From Flavobacteriales bacterium (GTDB lineage: Bacteria; Bacteroidota; Bacteroidia; Flavobacteriales_D; Sanyastnellaceae), in contig CANGEF010000003.1 of NCBI GenBank assembly GCA_947452685.1, positions 1-44,660 of the forward strand: a DNA stretch of 44,660 nt, given 5' to 3'. The translations under genes were made by a program, and so were the position numbers. Below, piece by piece: positions 30,342-39,140 of the stretch. A model generated the notes under the pieces. That model saw nothing but the letters and a program-made list of their open reading frames with translations. It made no database searches and was not told the DNA's origin. Position 1 is the first letter of the stretch. Every line of letters starts with the position of its first letter.

Positions 30342-31376
30342 TTAGTCGATTACGTAAGGGTAATCGTCGTGAGAATAAACGTCTTTATAAATTTCTTCTT
30401 TTTCCGGAAGTGGTGAGTTCTCTGCGAATTCAACAGAAGCAAGAACTACGGTTTTAATCTCTTCCTCAACCGCTTCAATTTCCTTTTCAGTCATCCACTT
30501 GTTGTCGCGAATTTTTCTCAAAACAAATTCAATCGGATCTTTTTCAATATACTCTTGAACTTCTTCTTTGGTGCGGTATTTCTGAGGATCACTCATACTG
30601 TGACCTTTGTAGCGATAGGTTTGAATGTCTAACAACGTTGGACCTTCACCTGCTCTTCCTCTTGCCACTGCTCTGTCGAATGCTTCAGCAACAGATTCAG
30701 GATTCATTCCGTCTACAGATTCAGAAGGCATCTCAAAACTTGCACCTAATGTTTTCAAATCGGTTACGTTCGAGGTACGCTCAACCGAAGTTCCCATAGC
30801 ATATTGGTTGTTTTCAATAACGAAAATGCAAGGAATCTTCCATGTCATGGCCATGTTGAAGGTTTCATACAAAGCACCTTGACGTGCAGCTCCATCTCCG
30901 AAGAAACAAACAGTTACGTGGTCTTCACCTCTGTATTTATCAGCGAAAGCAATACCTGCTCCCATTGGAATCTGAGCACCTACAATGCCGTGTCCACCAA
31001 ACAAATTTCTTTCTTTGTCGAACATGTGCATAGAGCCTCCCTTTCCTTTCGAGAGACCGGTTGACTTTCCGTAAAGTTCGGCCATTACTCTATTCGGATC
31101 TGAACCCATCACAAGTGGATGAGCGTGATCGCGATAAGCTGTGATTACTTTATCTGTTGGCTTAATGGCCTCCATCATTCCGGAAAGAACGGCTTCTTGT
31201 CCTATGTACAAGTGGCAGAATCCACCGAATTTTTGTTGAATGTATAACTGACCGCACTTCTCTTCGAACTTGCGCATCAATAGCATTTCACGATACCATT
31301 TCAGGTAAGTGGCTTTTGTAAAGCGCTCTCCAGTTGAGGTAGAGGCATTTTTTGTTGACTTCGACGCTGTTGCCAT
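30342..31376 (-). CDS. pdhA: Pyruvate dehydrogenase E1 component alpha subunit
   Basis: GGFCHLYIGQEAV; GKGGSMHMFDKERNLFGGHGIVGAQIPMGAGIAFADK; TPP motif GDGAARQGALYETFNMAMTWKIPCIFVIENN. Confidence 0.96.
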   Translation of the reverse strand: MATASKSTKNASTSTGERFTKATYLKWYREMLLMRKFEEKCGQLYIQQKFGGFCHLYIGQEAVLSGMMEAIKPTDKVITAYRDHAHPLVMGSDPNRVMAELYGKSTGLSKGKGGSMHMFDKERNLFGGHGIVGAQIPMGAGIAFADKYRGEDHVTVCFFGDGAARQGALYETFNMAMTWKIPCIFVIENNQYAMGTSVERTSNVTDLKTLGASFEMPSESVDGMNPESVAEAFDRAVARGRAGEGPTLLDIQTYRYKGHSMSDPQKYRTKEEVQEYIEKDPIEFVLRKIRDNKWMTEKEIEAVEEEIKTVVLASVEFAENSPLPEKEEIYKDVYSHDDYPYVID

Positions 31377-31392
31377 AATTTTTTGTTCCTTG

Positions 31393-31421
31393 CAAATATA
31401 GTTAGGAAGGCCTTGTACAAA
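31393..31421 (-). promoter_or_regulatory. Bacteroidota-type promoter for pdhA
   Basis: Minus strand TTTG-N17-TATATTTG; exact TAnnTTTG -7. Confidence 0.55.
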
Positions 31422-31437
31422 AAGACTTCCTGTAAAA

Positions 31438-31454
31438 AGTGTACAATGTACACT
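31438..31454. repeat. 17-bp perfect inverted repeat AGTGTAC-AAT-GTACACT between pheS and pdhA
   Basis: 7-bp arms with 3-nt spacer, just upstream of the pdhA -33 element; candidate operator or weak pheS terminator. Confidence 0.6.
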
Positions 31455-31472
31455 ACCTTATTGTAAAAAATA

Positions 31473-32495
31473 CTATATGGTTTTCTTGAATTGACTCAAG
31501 AAGCGCATATCGTTTTCAAAGAAATGTCTCAAATCATCTACACCATATCTTAGCATAGCTATTCGTTCGATTCCCATTCCAAAGGCGAATCCAGAATATT
31601 TCTCTGGATCAATTCCGGAAGCCATTAAAACATTTGGGTCTACCATTCCGCAGCCCATAATTTCCAACCAACCTGTTCCTTTTGTAATTCTGTGATCAGC
31701 CGGTGTTTCCAATCCCCAATACACATCCATCTCTGCACTTGGCTCGGTGAATGGAAAGTAAGAGGGTCTCAATCGAATCTTCGCTTTTCCAAAAAAGGCT
31801 TCAGTAAACATTTGCAGCACTTGCTTCATGTCTGCGAAAGATACACCTTCAGCTATGTACAATCCTTCAATTTGATGAAATTGACAATGCGCGCGACTAG
31901 AGATTGCTTCATTTCTGTAGACCCTTCCTGGCATAACAATGCGAATGGGTGGCTTAGTTGTTTCCATCACACGCACTTGAACACTGCTGGTGTGTGTGCG
32001 CAGAACGGTGTCTGGTTGACCTTCCACAAAAAAAGTATCTTGCATATCTCGAGCAGGATGCTCCGGTGAGAAATTCAATCCAGAGAATACATGCCAATCG
32101 TCTTCAATCTCGGGGCCGTCTTCGACACTGAAACCCATACGTTCAAAAATGGAAAGAATTTCTTCACGCACCAATTGCAAAGGGTGTCTACTTCCGTGAG
32201 ACCACTCGCCGTAAGGGCGCGTAAAATCAGGTACTTCAACATTTCCTTTTCTCGATTGGAATTGCAAAGTTCCTACGTCTATTTTTTCTTGAACGGAAGT
32301 TTTCAATCCGTTCATGACTGCGCCAACAGCCTTTTTTTCTTCGTTTGGAATGGCTTTGAAGGCTTCGAACAGATCGTTCAAGATGCCCTTCCTTCCCAAA
32401 TACTTCACACGGAAGTTCTCCACTTCTTCAGCGGAGTTGAGTTGGATGGAAGCAACTTCAAGTTTTAGCTGCTCAATTTGATCAACTAAACTCAC
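31473..32495 (-). CDS. pheS: Phenylalanyl-tRNA synthetase alpha subunit
   Basis: VKYLGRKGILNDLF; GSRHPLQLVREEI; RTHTSSVQVRVM; FHQIEGLYI; GFAFGMGIERIAMLRYGVDDLRHF. Confidence 0.97.
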   Translation of the reverse strand: MSLVDQIEQLKLEVASIQLNSAEEVENFRVKYLGRKGILNDLFEAFKAIPNEEKKAVGAVMNGLKTSVQEKIDVGTLQFQSRKGNVEVPDFTRPYGEWSHGSRHPLQLVREEILSIFERMGFSVEDGPEIEDDWHVFSGLNFSPEHPARDMQDTFFVEGQPDTVLRTHTSSVQVRVMETTKPPIRIVMPGRVYRNEAISSRAHCQFHQIEGLYIAEGVSFADMKQVLQMFTEAFFGKAKIRLRPSYFPFTEPSAEMDVYWGLETPADHRITKGTGWLEIMGCGMVDPNVLMASGIDPEKYSGFAFGMGIERIAMLRYGVDDLRHFFENDMRFLSQFKKTI

Positions 32496-33277
32496 TTGAT
32501 CACCTCCATTTTCATACTGATGTCTTGAACCGGTCTGTCACCAGCGCCCGTAGGCATTGAAAGAATCTTGTCTAAAACATCAAGTCCTTCCACCACTTCT
32601 CCAAATACGGTGTAATCCATATCTAACTGAGCGGTACCACCAATGGTTTTATAAATTTCGCGCTGCTCAGGGGTGTAAGCAAAATTTGGATTTTTTTGCT
32701 TTACGTATTGTTCTACTTGATTGATTTGCGCATCTGTCATGGCTTGACCTTGTGCAATGTAAAACTGACTTCCACTTGACGATTTAGTAGGATTTACATA
32801 ATCACCTTGACGAGCAGCAGCTAATGCACCTTTTTTGTGAATGAAGTTTGAATTGAATTCAGCTGGGATTGTGTAACCAGGTCCGCCCATTCCCAGTTGT
32901 GTTCCTGCATCTGCACCGCGACTGTTCGGATCTCCACCTTGCGCCATGAATCCGCGAATACAGCGGTGGAAGAGCAAGTCATTGTAAAAACCCGATTCAA
33001 CCAACTTAATAAAATTATCTCTGTGTTGTGGGGTTTCATCGTAAAGACGAATAACCATATCGCCTAGTGAAGTTGAAACCTTAATTCGTGTGTTGGTGTG
33101 ATCTGTTTGCATGTTGTTATTTGTTTGATTGTCTTTGTTTTCAATAGGTACAGGCTCTCCAATAGTTAAATTCGAATTGCCTTTGTTAGCGGGTTCCTGC
33201 GATTTACATCCTGTCGCATTCATGAATAGAAGGAAAGAAAAAATGGCAAAACCCCAAAAAGATAGACGTGAATTCAT
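32492..33277 (-). CDS. Lipoprotein cyclophilin-type peptidylprolyl isomerase
   Basis: Lipobox-like TGCKSQ; LLFHRCIRGFMAQGGDPNSRG; SSSGSQFYIAQG; TVFGEVVEGLDVLDKI. Confidence 0.94.
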   Translation of the reverse strand: MNSRLSFWGFAIFSFLLFMNATGCKSQEPANKGNSNLTIGEPVPIENKDNQTNNNMQTDHTNTRIKVSTSLGDMVIRLYDETPQHRDNFIKLVESGFYNDLLFHRCIRGFMAQGGDPNSRGADAGTQLGMGGPGYTIPAEFNSNFIHKKGALAAARQGDYVNPTKSSSGSQFYIAQGQAMTDAQINQVEQYVKQKNPNFAYTPEQREIYKTIGGTAQLDMDYTVFGEVVEGLDVLDKILSMPTGAGDRPVQDISMKMEVIK

Positions 33278-33339
33278 TTTTTTTTCTTTAATTTGTGATA
33301 CTTAACCGATTAACCGGCGACAAAATTAAGCAAACGTCT

Positions 33340-33726
33340 ATGAAGGCTACACGAACTTTTCAATTTGTTTTAGGAATTTTATTTTTAGTTGCATCTACTA
33401 TGACTTTATCGTCATGTGTTAAAGAGGAACCAACTGTTGCAGTGGTGCATGTTAAAGACGCAAATGGAGATCCCGTGCAAGGCGCTACTGTTCGTTTATA
33501 TGGCTCTCCTTCGCAAACACCTCCGCCTGCAAACGCTATTGCTTTGGACACTACCTTAACAACAGATGCTACGGGAACCGTAACCATGGACTATTCTGAA
33601 TACTACAAATTGGGTCAAGCTGGTTTCGCAGTCTTAGACATTGAAGCATACAAAGGTGCTTTGTATGGAGTGGGTATTATTAAAGTTGAAGAACAAAAGA
33701 CTACCGAGGTAACTGTTGAAATTTAA
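33340..33726 (+). CDS. Lipoprotein with carboxypeptidase-regulatory-like (CNA-B type) fold
   Basis: Lipobox-like TLSSCVKEE; VHVKDANGDPVQGATVRLYGSP...TLTTDATGTVTMDYS. Confidence 0.78.
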   Translation: MKATRTFQFVLGILFLVASTMTLSSCVKEEPTVAVVHVKDANGDPVQGATVRLYGSPSQTPPPANAIALDTTLTTDATGTVTMDYSEYYKLGQAGFAVLDIEAYKGALYGVGIIKVEEQKTTEVTVEI

Positions 33727-34058
33727 GCTTCGTTTCCGAAGTATTTCATTATTGCCTTTTTTAATAGAACTTCCTGATCTCCCGGACTCAAAACCGGGAG
33801 ATTTTCTTTTTTCACAAAATGCGGCCATCCGTCTACATCTCTTCCTTCAAACTCGTAATAGCCATAGGGTTCGAGTAACGTGCATACTGCAATGTGCATG
33901 AGTTCTAGTTTCTGATCTTTCTTGAATTTCAAATCGAAAATTCCCAATTCCTGCAACCCTATAAGCAATAGAATAGCTGAATAATCAAGGGTTTCCCCAA
34001 AATTTTTCGATGCTATTTCCAGCGTCTCTTGCCACTTCTTTTCAAATAAATAATCCAT
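33723..34058 (-). CDS. Small protein of unknown function
   Basis: 112-aa ORF from MDYLFEKKWQETLEIASKNFGET with LELMHIAVCTLLEPYGYYEFEGRDVDGWPHF; stop overlaps the convergent gene's stop (TTAA). Confidence 0.72.
   Translation of the reverse strand: MDYLFEKKWQETLEIASKNFGETLDYSAILLLIGLQELGIFDLKFKKDQKLELMHIAVCTLLEPYGYYEFEGRDVDGWPHFVKKENLPVLSPGDQEVLLKKAIMKYFGNEA
33777..33812 (+). terminator. Intrinsic terminator for 33340(+), located inside the 33723(-) CDS
   Basis: ATCTCCCGG-ACTCAAAA-CCGGGAGAT followed by TTTCTTTTTTC; 9-bp perfect stem. Confidence 0.75.
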
Positions 34059-34143
34059 TCTTCTGTACTCTCTAAAAAAAATATTTACAAAACTGTAACC
34101 TTTCTCGGCGAAGGTAGGTATACCCACCATAACAATTCGTCAC

Positions 34144-34542
34144 ATGAAAACTAAATTATTCACCCTAATCGCTCTCCTTGTTTTAACAACCAGCGCTTTC
34201 GCACAAAGCACCACTCAGCTGCTAGATGCACAACTGAACGTTACCAAGAATAAGGCTGCAGCAAAATTCACTCGCACAATTACAAAAGTGAATGAATCTT
34301 TGTTCGAAGTGAAAATTAATTTTCAAACGGGCGAGTTAATGATGTCAGGCACTTATCTCGACGAAGCGTTGACCGTTCCAGAGGGAGAGTTTGTTTACTT
34401 TTTCGCGAACGGAATGAAAGAATCTCAAGGTGCATATTTAGCCGGACAACGTGTAGGATCTTGGCAGCGTTGGAATTTCGACGGTGTGCAAAAACCAGAT
34501 CGTTATTATCAAGAACCAACGGCTTTGCTTTCGGCAAAATAA
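34144..34542 (+). CDS. Secreted protein with MORN/YwqK-like repeats
   Basis: Signal peptide ending SAFAQS; repeats GEFVYFFANGMKESQGAYLAGQRVGSWQRWNFDG. Confidence 0.75.
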   Translation: MKTKLFTLIALLVLTTSAFAQSTTQLLDAQLNVTKNKAAAKFTRTITKVNESLFEVKINFQTGELMMSGTYLDEALTVPEGEFVYFFANGMKESQGAYLAGQRVGSWQRWNFDGVQKPDRYYQEPTALLSAK

Positions 34543-34567
34543 AATAGAAGTTAACTTTAAGAAGGGA

Positions 34568-34599
34568 AAGGAAATAGGAAACTATTTCCTTTTTCTTTT
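34568..34599 (+). terminator. Intrinsic terminator for 34144(+), overlapping the 3' end of the Fur-family CDS
   Basis: AAGGAAATAG-GAAA-CTATTTCCTT then TTTCTTTTT; 10-bp perfect stem. Confidence 0.72.
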
Positions 34600-35022
34600 T
34601 CCGTAAAAATTCAAACTATGTGTGGAAATTTCGATGTCGAAAATTTCTTCCAACGTAGCCTTAATATTTTGAATGCGTGGATCGCAAAATTCAAACACCT
34701 CACCGGTATCGGTTAAAATAATGTGATCGTGCTGTTGGTTTTGATACGATTTTTCAAAATGAGCAATGTTCTGTCCGAATTGATTTTTTCTAACTAAGGC
34801 ACAATTCAGCAACAGTTCAATGGTGTTATAAAGTGTTGCTCTTGAAACACGATATTTCTTATTCTTCATGCGCACATACAACGCTTCAATATCGAAGTGC
34901 TCATCTATGTTATAAATCTCGGCTAGAATGGCATATCGCTCAGGAGTTTTGCGATGCAAATGCTTTTCTAGGTACGCCGTGAAAATTTCCTTAACCTTAT
35001 CTTGAATATCTTGTTGAGACAT
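34582..35022 (-). CDS. Fur-family transcriptional regulator
   Basis: [75 protein letters not shown]. Start placed at MSQQDIQ. Confidence 0.92.
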   Translation of the reverse strand: MSQQDIQDKVKEIFTAYLEKHLHRKTPERYAILAEIYNIDEHFDIEALYVRMKNKKYRVSRATLYNTIELLLNCALVRKNQFGQNIAHFEKSYQNQQHDHIILTDTGEVFEFCDPRIQNIKATLEEIFDIEISTHSLNFYGKRKRK

Positions 35023-35208
35023 GTGAGCAAATGTACAACGTGAGAATTGCTCTTCCTTATAATATTTCTTCATTTACACAACAGCGCTTTACTAACATTT
35101 AGTGGTTCACTATTTTGAAAACTGCGTTTGTTACCAAGAGCAATTCTGTACTTACTTCGGAGAACCAAAATATTTACTGAATTACCTACCTCAAAAAGTT
35201 TTTTAAAG

Positions 35209-37032
35209 ATGTCAGATTTGCTCAATTTCAACCTTCCGAAACAAGAAGAAAACGCCATTATCAAAGTTGTAGGTGTGGGTGGCGGCGGCTCTAACGCCGT
35301 TAACTATATGTTCAACAAAGGAATTAACGGCGTAGACTTCGTTGTGTGTAACACCGATGCGCAAGCCTTGGACAACAGCCCAATCAACCATAAAATGCAA
35401 CTGGGCCACACACTAACGAAAGGCCGCGGAGCAGGTGCACGTCCAGAGGTAGGTCGTGACGCCGCAATGGAATCTATCGAAGAAATTCGCGCGTTATTCC
35501 ATTCCGATCTTCAAATGGTTTTTGTTACTGCCGGCATGGGCGGTGGTACTGGAACAGGCGCTGCGCCTGTGATTGCACAAGTTGCAAAGGAAATGGGAAT
35601 CCTTACCGTGGGTATCGTTACCGTTCCTTTCGCTTTTGAAAACAAAAAGAGAACAGCTCAAGCAACTGCTGGTATTGAAGAAATGCGCAAGGCAGTTGAT
35701 ACACTTTTAATCATTCGCAACGATAAGTTGCGCGAACTATACGGTAACCTTTCGTTAAGCAACGCATTCAGTCACGCAGACGACGTGCTTTGCACAGCAG
35801 CTAAAAGCATTGCTGAATTAATTACCATTACTGGAATTGTAAACGTAGATATGAACGACGTTATCACGGTGATGCGTGGAAGCGGAGTGGCTATCATGGG
35901 AAGCGGAAGAGCTCAAGGTGAAGACCAGGCTATTCGCGCAGTTCAAATGGCCATGGAATCTCCGTTGTTGAACGACGACGACATCACAGGTGCTTCGCAC
36001 ATCTTGTTGAATATTACTTACGGAAATAATGAATTGAAAATGGACGAAATCGGAGAGATCACCGATTTCATTCAAGAACTTGCGGGTCCAGAAGCCGATA
36101 TCATTTGGGGTTACGGTAAAGACGAGCAATTGGGTGAAGACATTTGCGTGAACGTAATTGCAACGGGATTTGCTGCTAAAGAAATTACAACACTTCTTCC
36201 GCTGAACGCAGTGAAAGAAGCTCCGGCTCCAACGCCTGTATTCGTTCTTGGAGATGCACCGGCTGCTGCTGTTGTTGAACCATCACCGGTTGTTGAAGAG
36301 AATCCTGTTTTCACACTAGATACTACTCCTGTTGTTGAAGAAACACCTGAAGCACCCGTTGCTGAAGTAGTTGAAGAAACACCCGTAGTGGCTGAAACTG
36401 CTCCACTTGCTGAAATGCCAGTTGCAGAAGTGACTGAAGAGCCTTTCAAATTGGTTGTTGCTGACGAAATTGAATTGGAAATTGAAAATTCATTTGAATC
36501 GAATCCGACCGTTGAAGAACCGGCAAAACAAGGCGCTTTGTTTTCTTTCGAAGCATTTGAAAAAGCTGAATTAGCGAATGAAGAAATGGTGAAAATGGAA
36601 TTCGAAGAAACCGCAATTCCAGAATTAAGCACATTTAAAATTCAAGAAAGCGAAACTGCTGAAACGCCTGTCATTCCAAGTTTCGAAAGCATTCGTCAGA
36701 CTTCTGACCGTGTGATTCCAGAAACCCAAATGACGTTCAAACCAGAGGTAGTTGCAGAGAATCGTCCTCCACGTACCGAGCTCATGGCACGTAACAAAGA
36801 GCGCGAGGCTCGCATTCGTGAATACACCATGCGCATGAAGTCTCCAAACGGATTGAATGAATTGGAAAACGAACCTGCTTACTTAAGAAGAAAAGTAACT
36901 TTAGAAGAAGGAACTCACTCAAGCGAAAACACCGTTTCTCGCACCATCTCTAGAGAAGTGACAGATGAAAACGGAAACACACGCATTGAACTGCGCACGA
37001 ACAATCCGTTTTTGCACGATAACGTAGATTGA
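35209..37032 (+). CDS. ftsZ: Cell division protein FtsZ with long acidic C-terminal linker
   Basis: [15 protein letters not shown]; tubulin motif [14 protein letters not shown]7 loop [17 protein letters not shown]-terminal [12 protein letters not shown] and [10 protein letters not shown]. Confidence 0.98.
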   Translation: MSDLLNFNLPKQEENAIIKVVGVGGGGSNAVNYMFNKGINGVDFVVCNTDAQALDNSPINHKMQLGHTLTKGRGAGARPEVGRDAAMESIEEIRALFHSDLQMVFVTAGMGGGTGTGAAPVIAQVAKEMGILTVGIVTVPFAFENKKRTAQATAGIEEMRKAVDTLLIIRNDKLRELYGNLSLSNAFSHADDVLCTAAKSIAELITITGIVNVDMNDVITVMRGSGVAIMGSGRAQGEDQAIRAVQMAMESPLLNDDDITGASHILLNITYGNNELKMDEIGEITDFIQELAGPEADIIWGYGKDEQLGEDICVNVIATGFAAKEITTLLPLNAVKEAPAPTPVFVLGDAPAAAVVEPSPVVEENPVFTLDTTPVVEETPEAPVAEVVEETPVVAETAPLAEMPVAEVTEEPFKLVVADEIELEIENSFESNPTVEEPAKQGALFSFEAFEKAELANEEMVKMEFEETAIPELSTFKIQESETAETPVIPSFESIRQTSDRVIPETQMTFKPEVVAENRPPRTELMARNKEREARIREYTMRMKSPNGLNELENEPAYLRRKVTLEEGTHSSENTVSRTISREVTDENGNTRIELRTNNPFLHDNVD

Positions 37033-37034
37033 TT

Positions 37035-39083
37035 TTAGCGAACACTATTTCCCGATTCAACGGGACGTTCAGGGGAGAGCAACGAAAGCTCTCCCTTGTT
37101 GTTTTCAGCCATTAAAATCATACCTGCAGATTCCACTCCTTTGATTTCTCTTGGAGCTAAATTCGCTAAGTACAACACTTGCTTTCCAACAACCTGCTCG
37201 GGTTCGTATGATTCTGCAATACCCGATATAACGGTGCGTTCTTCGGTACCGATTCGCAATTTCAATTGCAATAATTTCTTCGTCTTTGGAACGCGCTGTG
37301 CCTCTAGGACTTCAGCAATACGAAGATCCAGGTTCTGGAAGTCTTCGAATGAAACATTTGGTTTAATCGATTCCATTTCAACTTCAGGATGAACCTTAGA
37401 TGCCTCTAATTTCGCCACTTGCTTTGCCACCTCTTCGTCGGTAATCTTTTGGAAAAGAATGGGCATCTCTCCTATTGCATGTCCAGCCGGAATCAATTGC
37501 GATACTAGAACATCATCCCACTTCACTCCTTCCCACTGCAAACCTGTTTTTAATTTCTTCGCTGTGTAAGGAAGGAATGGCTCTAACGCAATGGATAGCG
37601 CAGCAACCAACTGAATGCAGGCATTCAGGATGCCTTCCGTTTTTTCCGGTTCAGTTTTTTGAAGTTTCCAAGGTTCTGTTTCTGTGAGCAACTTGTTTCC
37701 AATACGAGCCAATTGAATGGCCAAGGCTTGCGCCTCGCGGAAGCGATAGGCTTCAATCTTTTCACCAATTAAATTGAAGGCAGACTGCGCCTCTTCAAAT
37801 TGTGAAGAAGCATCGAACGAAGGGTTCGAAACCTTTCCACCGTAATACTTGTGCGTTAACACGAAAACGCGATTCACGAAGTTTCCAACGATATCTGCAA
37901 GCTCGTTATTCACGCGGTCTTTGAAGTCGTTCCAAGTGAACTCACTGTCTTTTTGTTCGGGCATGATTGAAGCCAAAACGTAACGCATTTCATCTTGACG
38001 ATTCGGGAAGTCTTCTAAATATTCATGCAACCAAACCGCCCAATTTCTTGACGTTGAAATTTTATCTCCTTCCAAATTCATGAACTCGTTGGCAGGCACA
38101 TTCACCGGAAGGTTAAAACCGCCGTGCGATTTCAATATGATTGGAAAAATGATGCAGTGAAAAACAATGTTGTCTTTCCCAATGAAATGAACCAATTCAG
38201 TTTCATCGTTCTTCCAATAGTCTTCCCAATTCTTTCCGTTTTTCTCGGCCCAAACTTTTGTGTTGGTGATGTAACCTATAGGCGCATCGAGCCAAACGTA
38301 CAGTACTTTTCCTTCTTCACCCGGAACCGGAACACCCCAATCTAAATCGCGCGTCATGGCGCGAGCCTGAAGACCTCCGTCGATCCAACTTAGACATTGT
38401 CCCACCACATGCGACTTCCACTTCGAAGCATCGTGGTGTTGCTCTCCGTTTAGTTTTCCATTTTCAATAAAATCGCGCACCCATTCGCTGTGGTGTTGCA
38501 TAGGCAAATACCAGTGTGTGGTTTCCTTCAAAACAGGTGTGCTTCCACTTAATGTAGAAACCGGATTAATTAATTCTGTTGGACTTAAAGTCGATCCGCA
38601 TTTTTCGCATTGGTCACCGTAAGCCTTTTCACTCGAGCATTTCGGACAGGTTCCAGTGATGTAGCGGTCTGCTAAAAACTGTTGCGCCTCTGCATCGAAG
38701 TATTGCTCTGAACGCTGCGTTTCGAAAATGCCTTTTTCCTTCAACTCGAGAAAAATTTGCTGACTCATCTCGATGTGTTCAGGAGAAGAAGTGCGGTAAT
38801 ATTCATCGAACGAAATTCCGAAATCGCGGAAGGCATCGCCCATGAGTTTGTGATAAAAGTCTACAATTTCACGTGGTGTCTTCCCTTCCTTCTTCGCACG
38901 CAGCGTAATGGCAGCGCCGTGTTCGTCTGATCCACAGATAAAGGCCACATCTTTTTCCTTTCCTCTTAAATACCGAACATAAATATCGGCCGGCAAGTAT
39001 GCTCCAGCTATATGTCCAATGTGAATGGGACCATTTGCGTATGGAAGAGCAGAGGTTACAAGGTGTCTTTTGGGTGACTTCAT
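37035..39083 (-). CDS. metG: Methionyl-tRNA synthetase with C-terminal tRNA-binding domain
   Basis: VTSALPYANGPIHIGHIAGAYLPADIYVRYLR; Zn knuckle CPKCSSEKAYGDQCEKCG; FVSF-like GDKISTSRNWAVW; C-terminal FQNLDLRIAEVLEAQRVPKTKKLLQLKL. Start placed at MKSPKRH. Confidence 0.96.
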   Translation of the reverse strand: MKSPKRHLVTSALPYANGPIHIGHIAGAYLPADIYVRYLRGKEKDVAFICGSDEHGAAITLRAKKEGKTPREIVDFYHKLMGDAFRDFGISFDEYYRTSSPEHIEMSQQIFLELKEKGIFETQRSEQYFDAEAQQFLADRYITGTCPKCSSEKAYGDQCEKCGSTLSPTELINPVSTLSGSTPVLKETTHWYLPMQHHSEWVRDFIENGKLNGEQHHDASKWKSHVVGQCLSWIDGGLQARAMTRDLDWGVPVPGEEGKVLYVWLDAPIGYITNTKVWAEKNGKNWEDYWKNDETELVHFIGKDNIVFHCIIFPIILKSHGGFNLPVNVPANEFMNLEGDKISTSRNWAVWLHEYLEDFPNRQDEMRYVLASIMPEQKDSEFTWNDFKDRVNNELADIVGNFVNRVFVLTHKYYGGKVSNPSFDASSQFEEAQSAFNLIGEKIEAYRFREAQALAIQLARIGNKLLTETEPWKLQKTEPEKTEGILNACIQLVAALSIALEPFLPYTAKKLKTGLQWEGVKWDDVLVSQLIPAGHAIGEMPILFQKITDEEVAKQVAKLEASKVHPEVEMESIKPNVSFEDFQNLDLRIAEVLEAQRVPKTKKLLQLKLRIGTEERTVISGIAESYEPEQVVGKQVLYLANLAPREIKGVESAGMILMAENNKGELSLLSPERPVESGNSVR
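37071..37106 (+). terminator. Candidate intrinsic terminator for ftsZ inside the metG CDS
   Basis: GGGAGAGC-AACGAAA-GCTCTCCC followed by TTGTTGTTTTC; 8-bp perfect stem extendable by A-T and G-T pairs. Confidence 0.6.
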
Positions 39084-39140
39084 CTTTTTTGTGGTGTTTT
39101 GCGCAGAAAACTGCGAATTTAGCGCATCAAAGATAAAGCG

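Noticed and set aside
35091-35111. Short dyads ACTAA-CAT-TTAGT and AGTG-GTT-CACT in the Fur/ftsZ divergent region as a Fur box
   Set aside because: They do not match a Fur-box pattern, arms are 4-5 bp, and the region is A/T rich, so chance is likely.
36111-36632. 173-aa antisense ORF (Ser/Thr-rich) opposite the ftsZ linker
   Set aside because: It is the reverse-frame shadow of the GAA/GTT-rich linker codons; it has low complexity and no recognisable start context or domain.
36968-37012. Inverted repeat AAAACGGA...TCCGTTTT at the ftsZ 3' end as a metG terminator
   Set aside because: The loop is about 29 nt, the stem is A/T-heavy and there is no good hairpin/U-tract geometry, so it is probably chance.
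39102-39115. CGCAG-AAAA-CTGCG dyad in the metG / LD-carboxypeptidase divergent gap
   Set aside because: Only 5-bp arms with no second copy; too weak to call a regulatory site.
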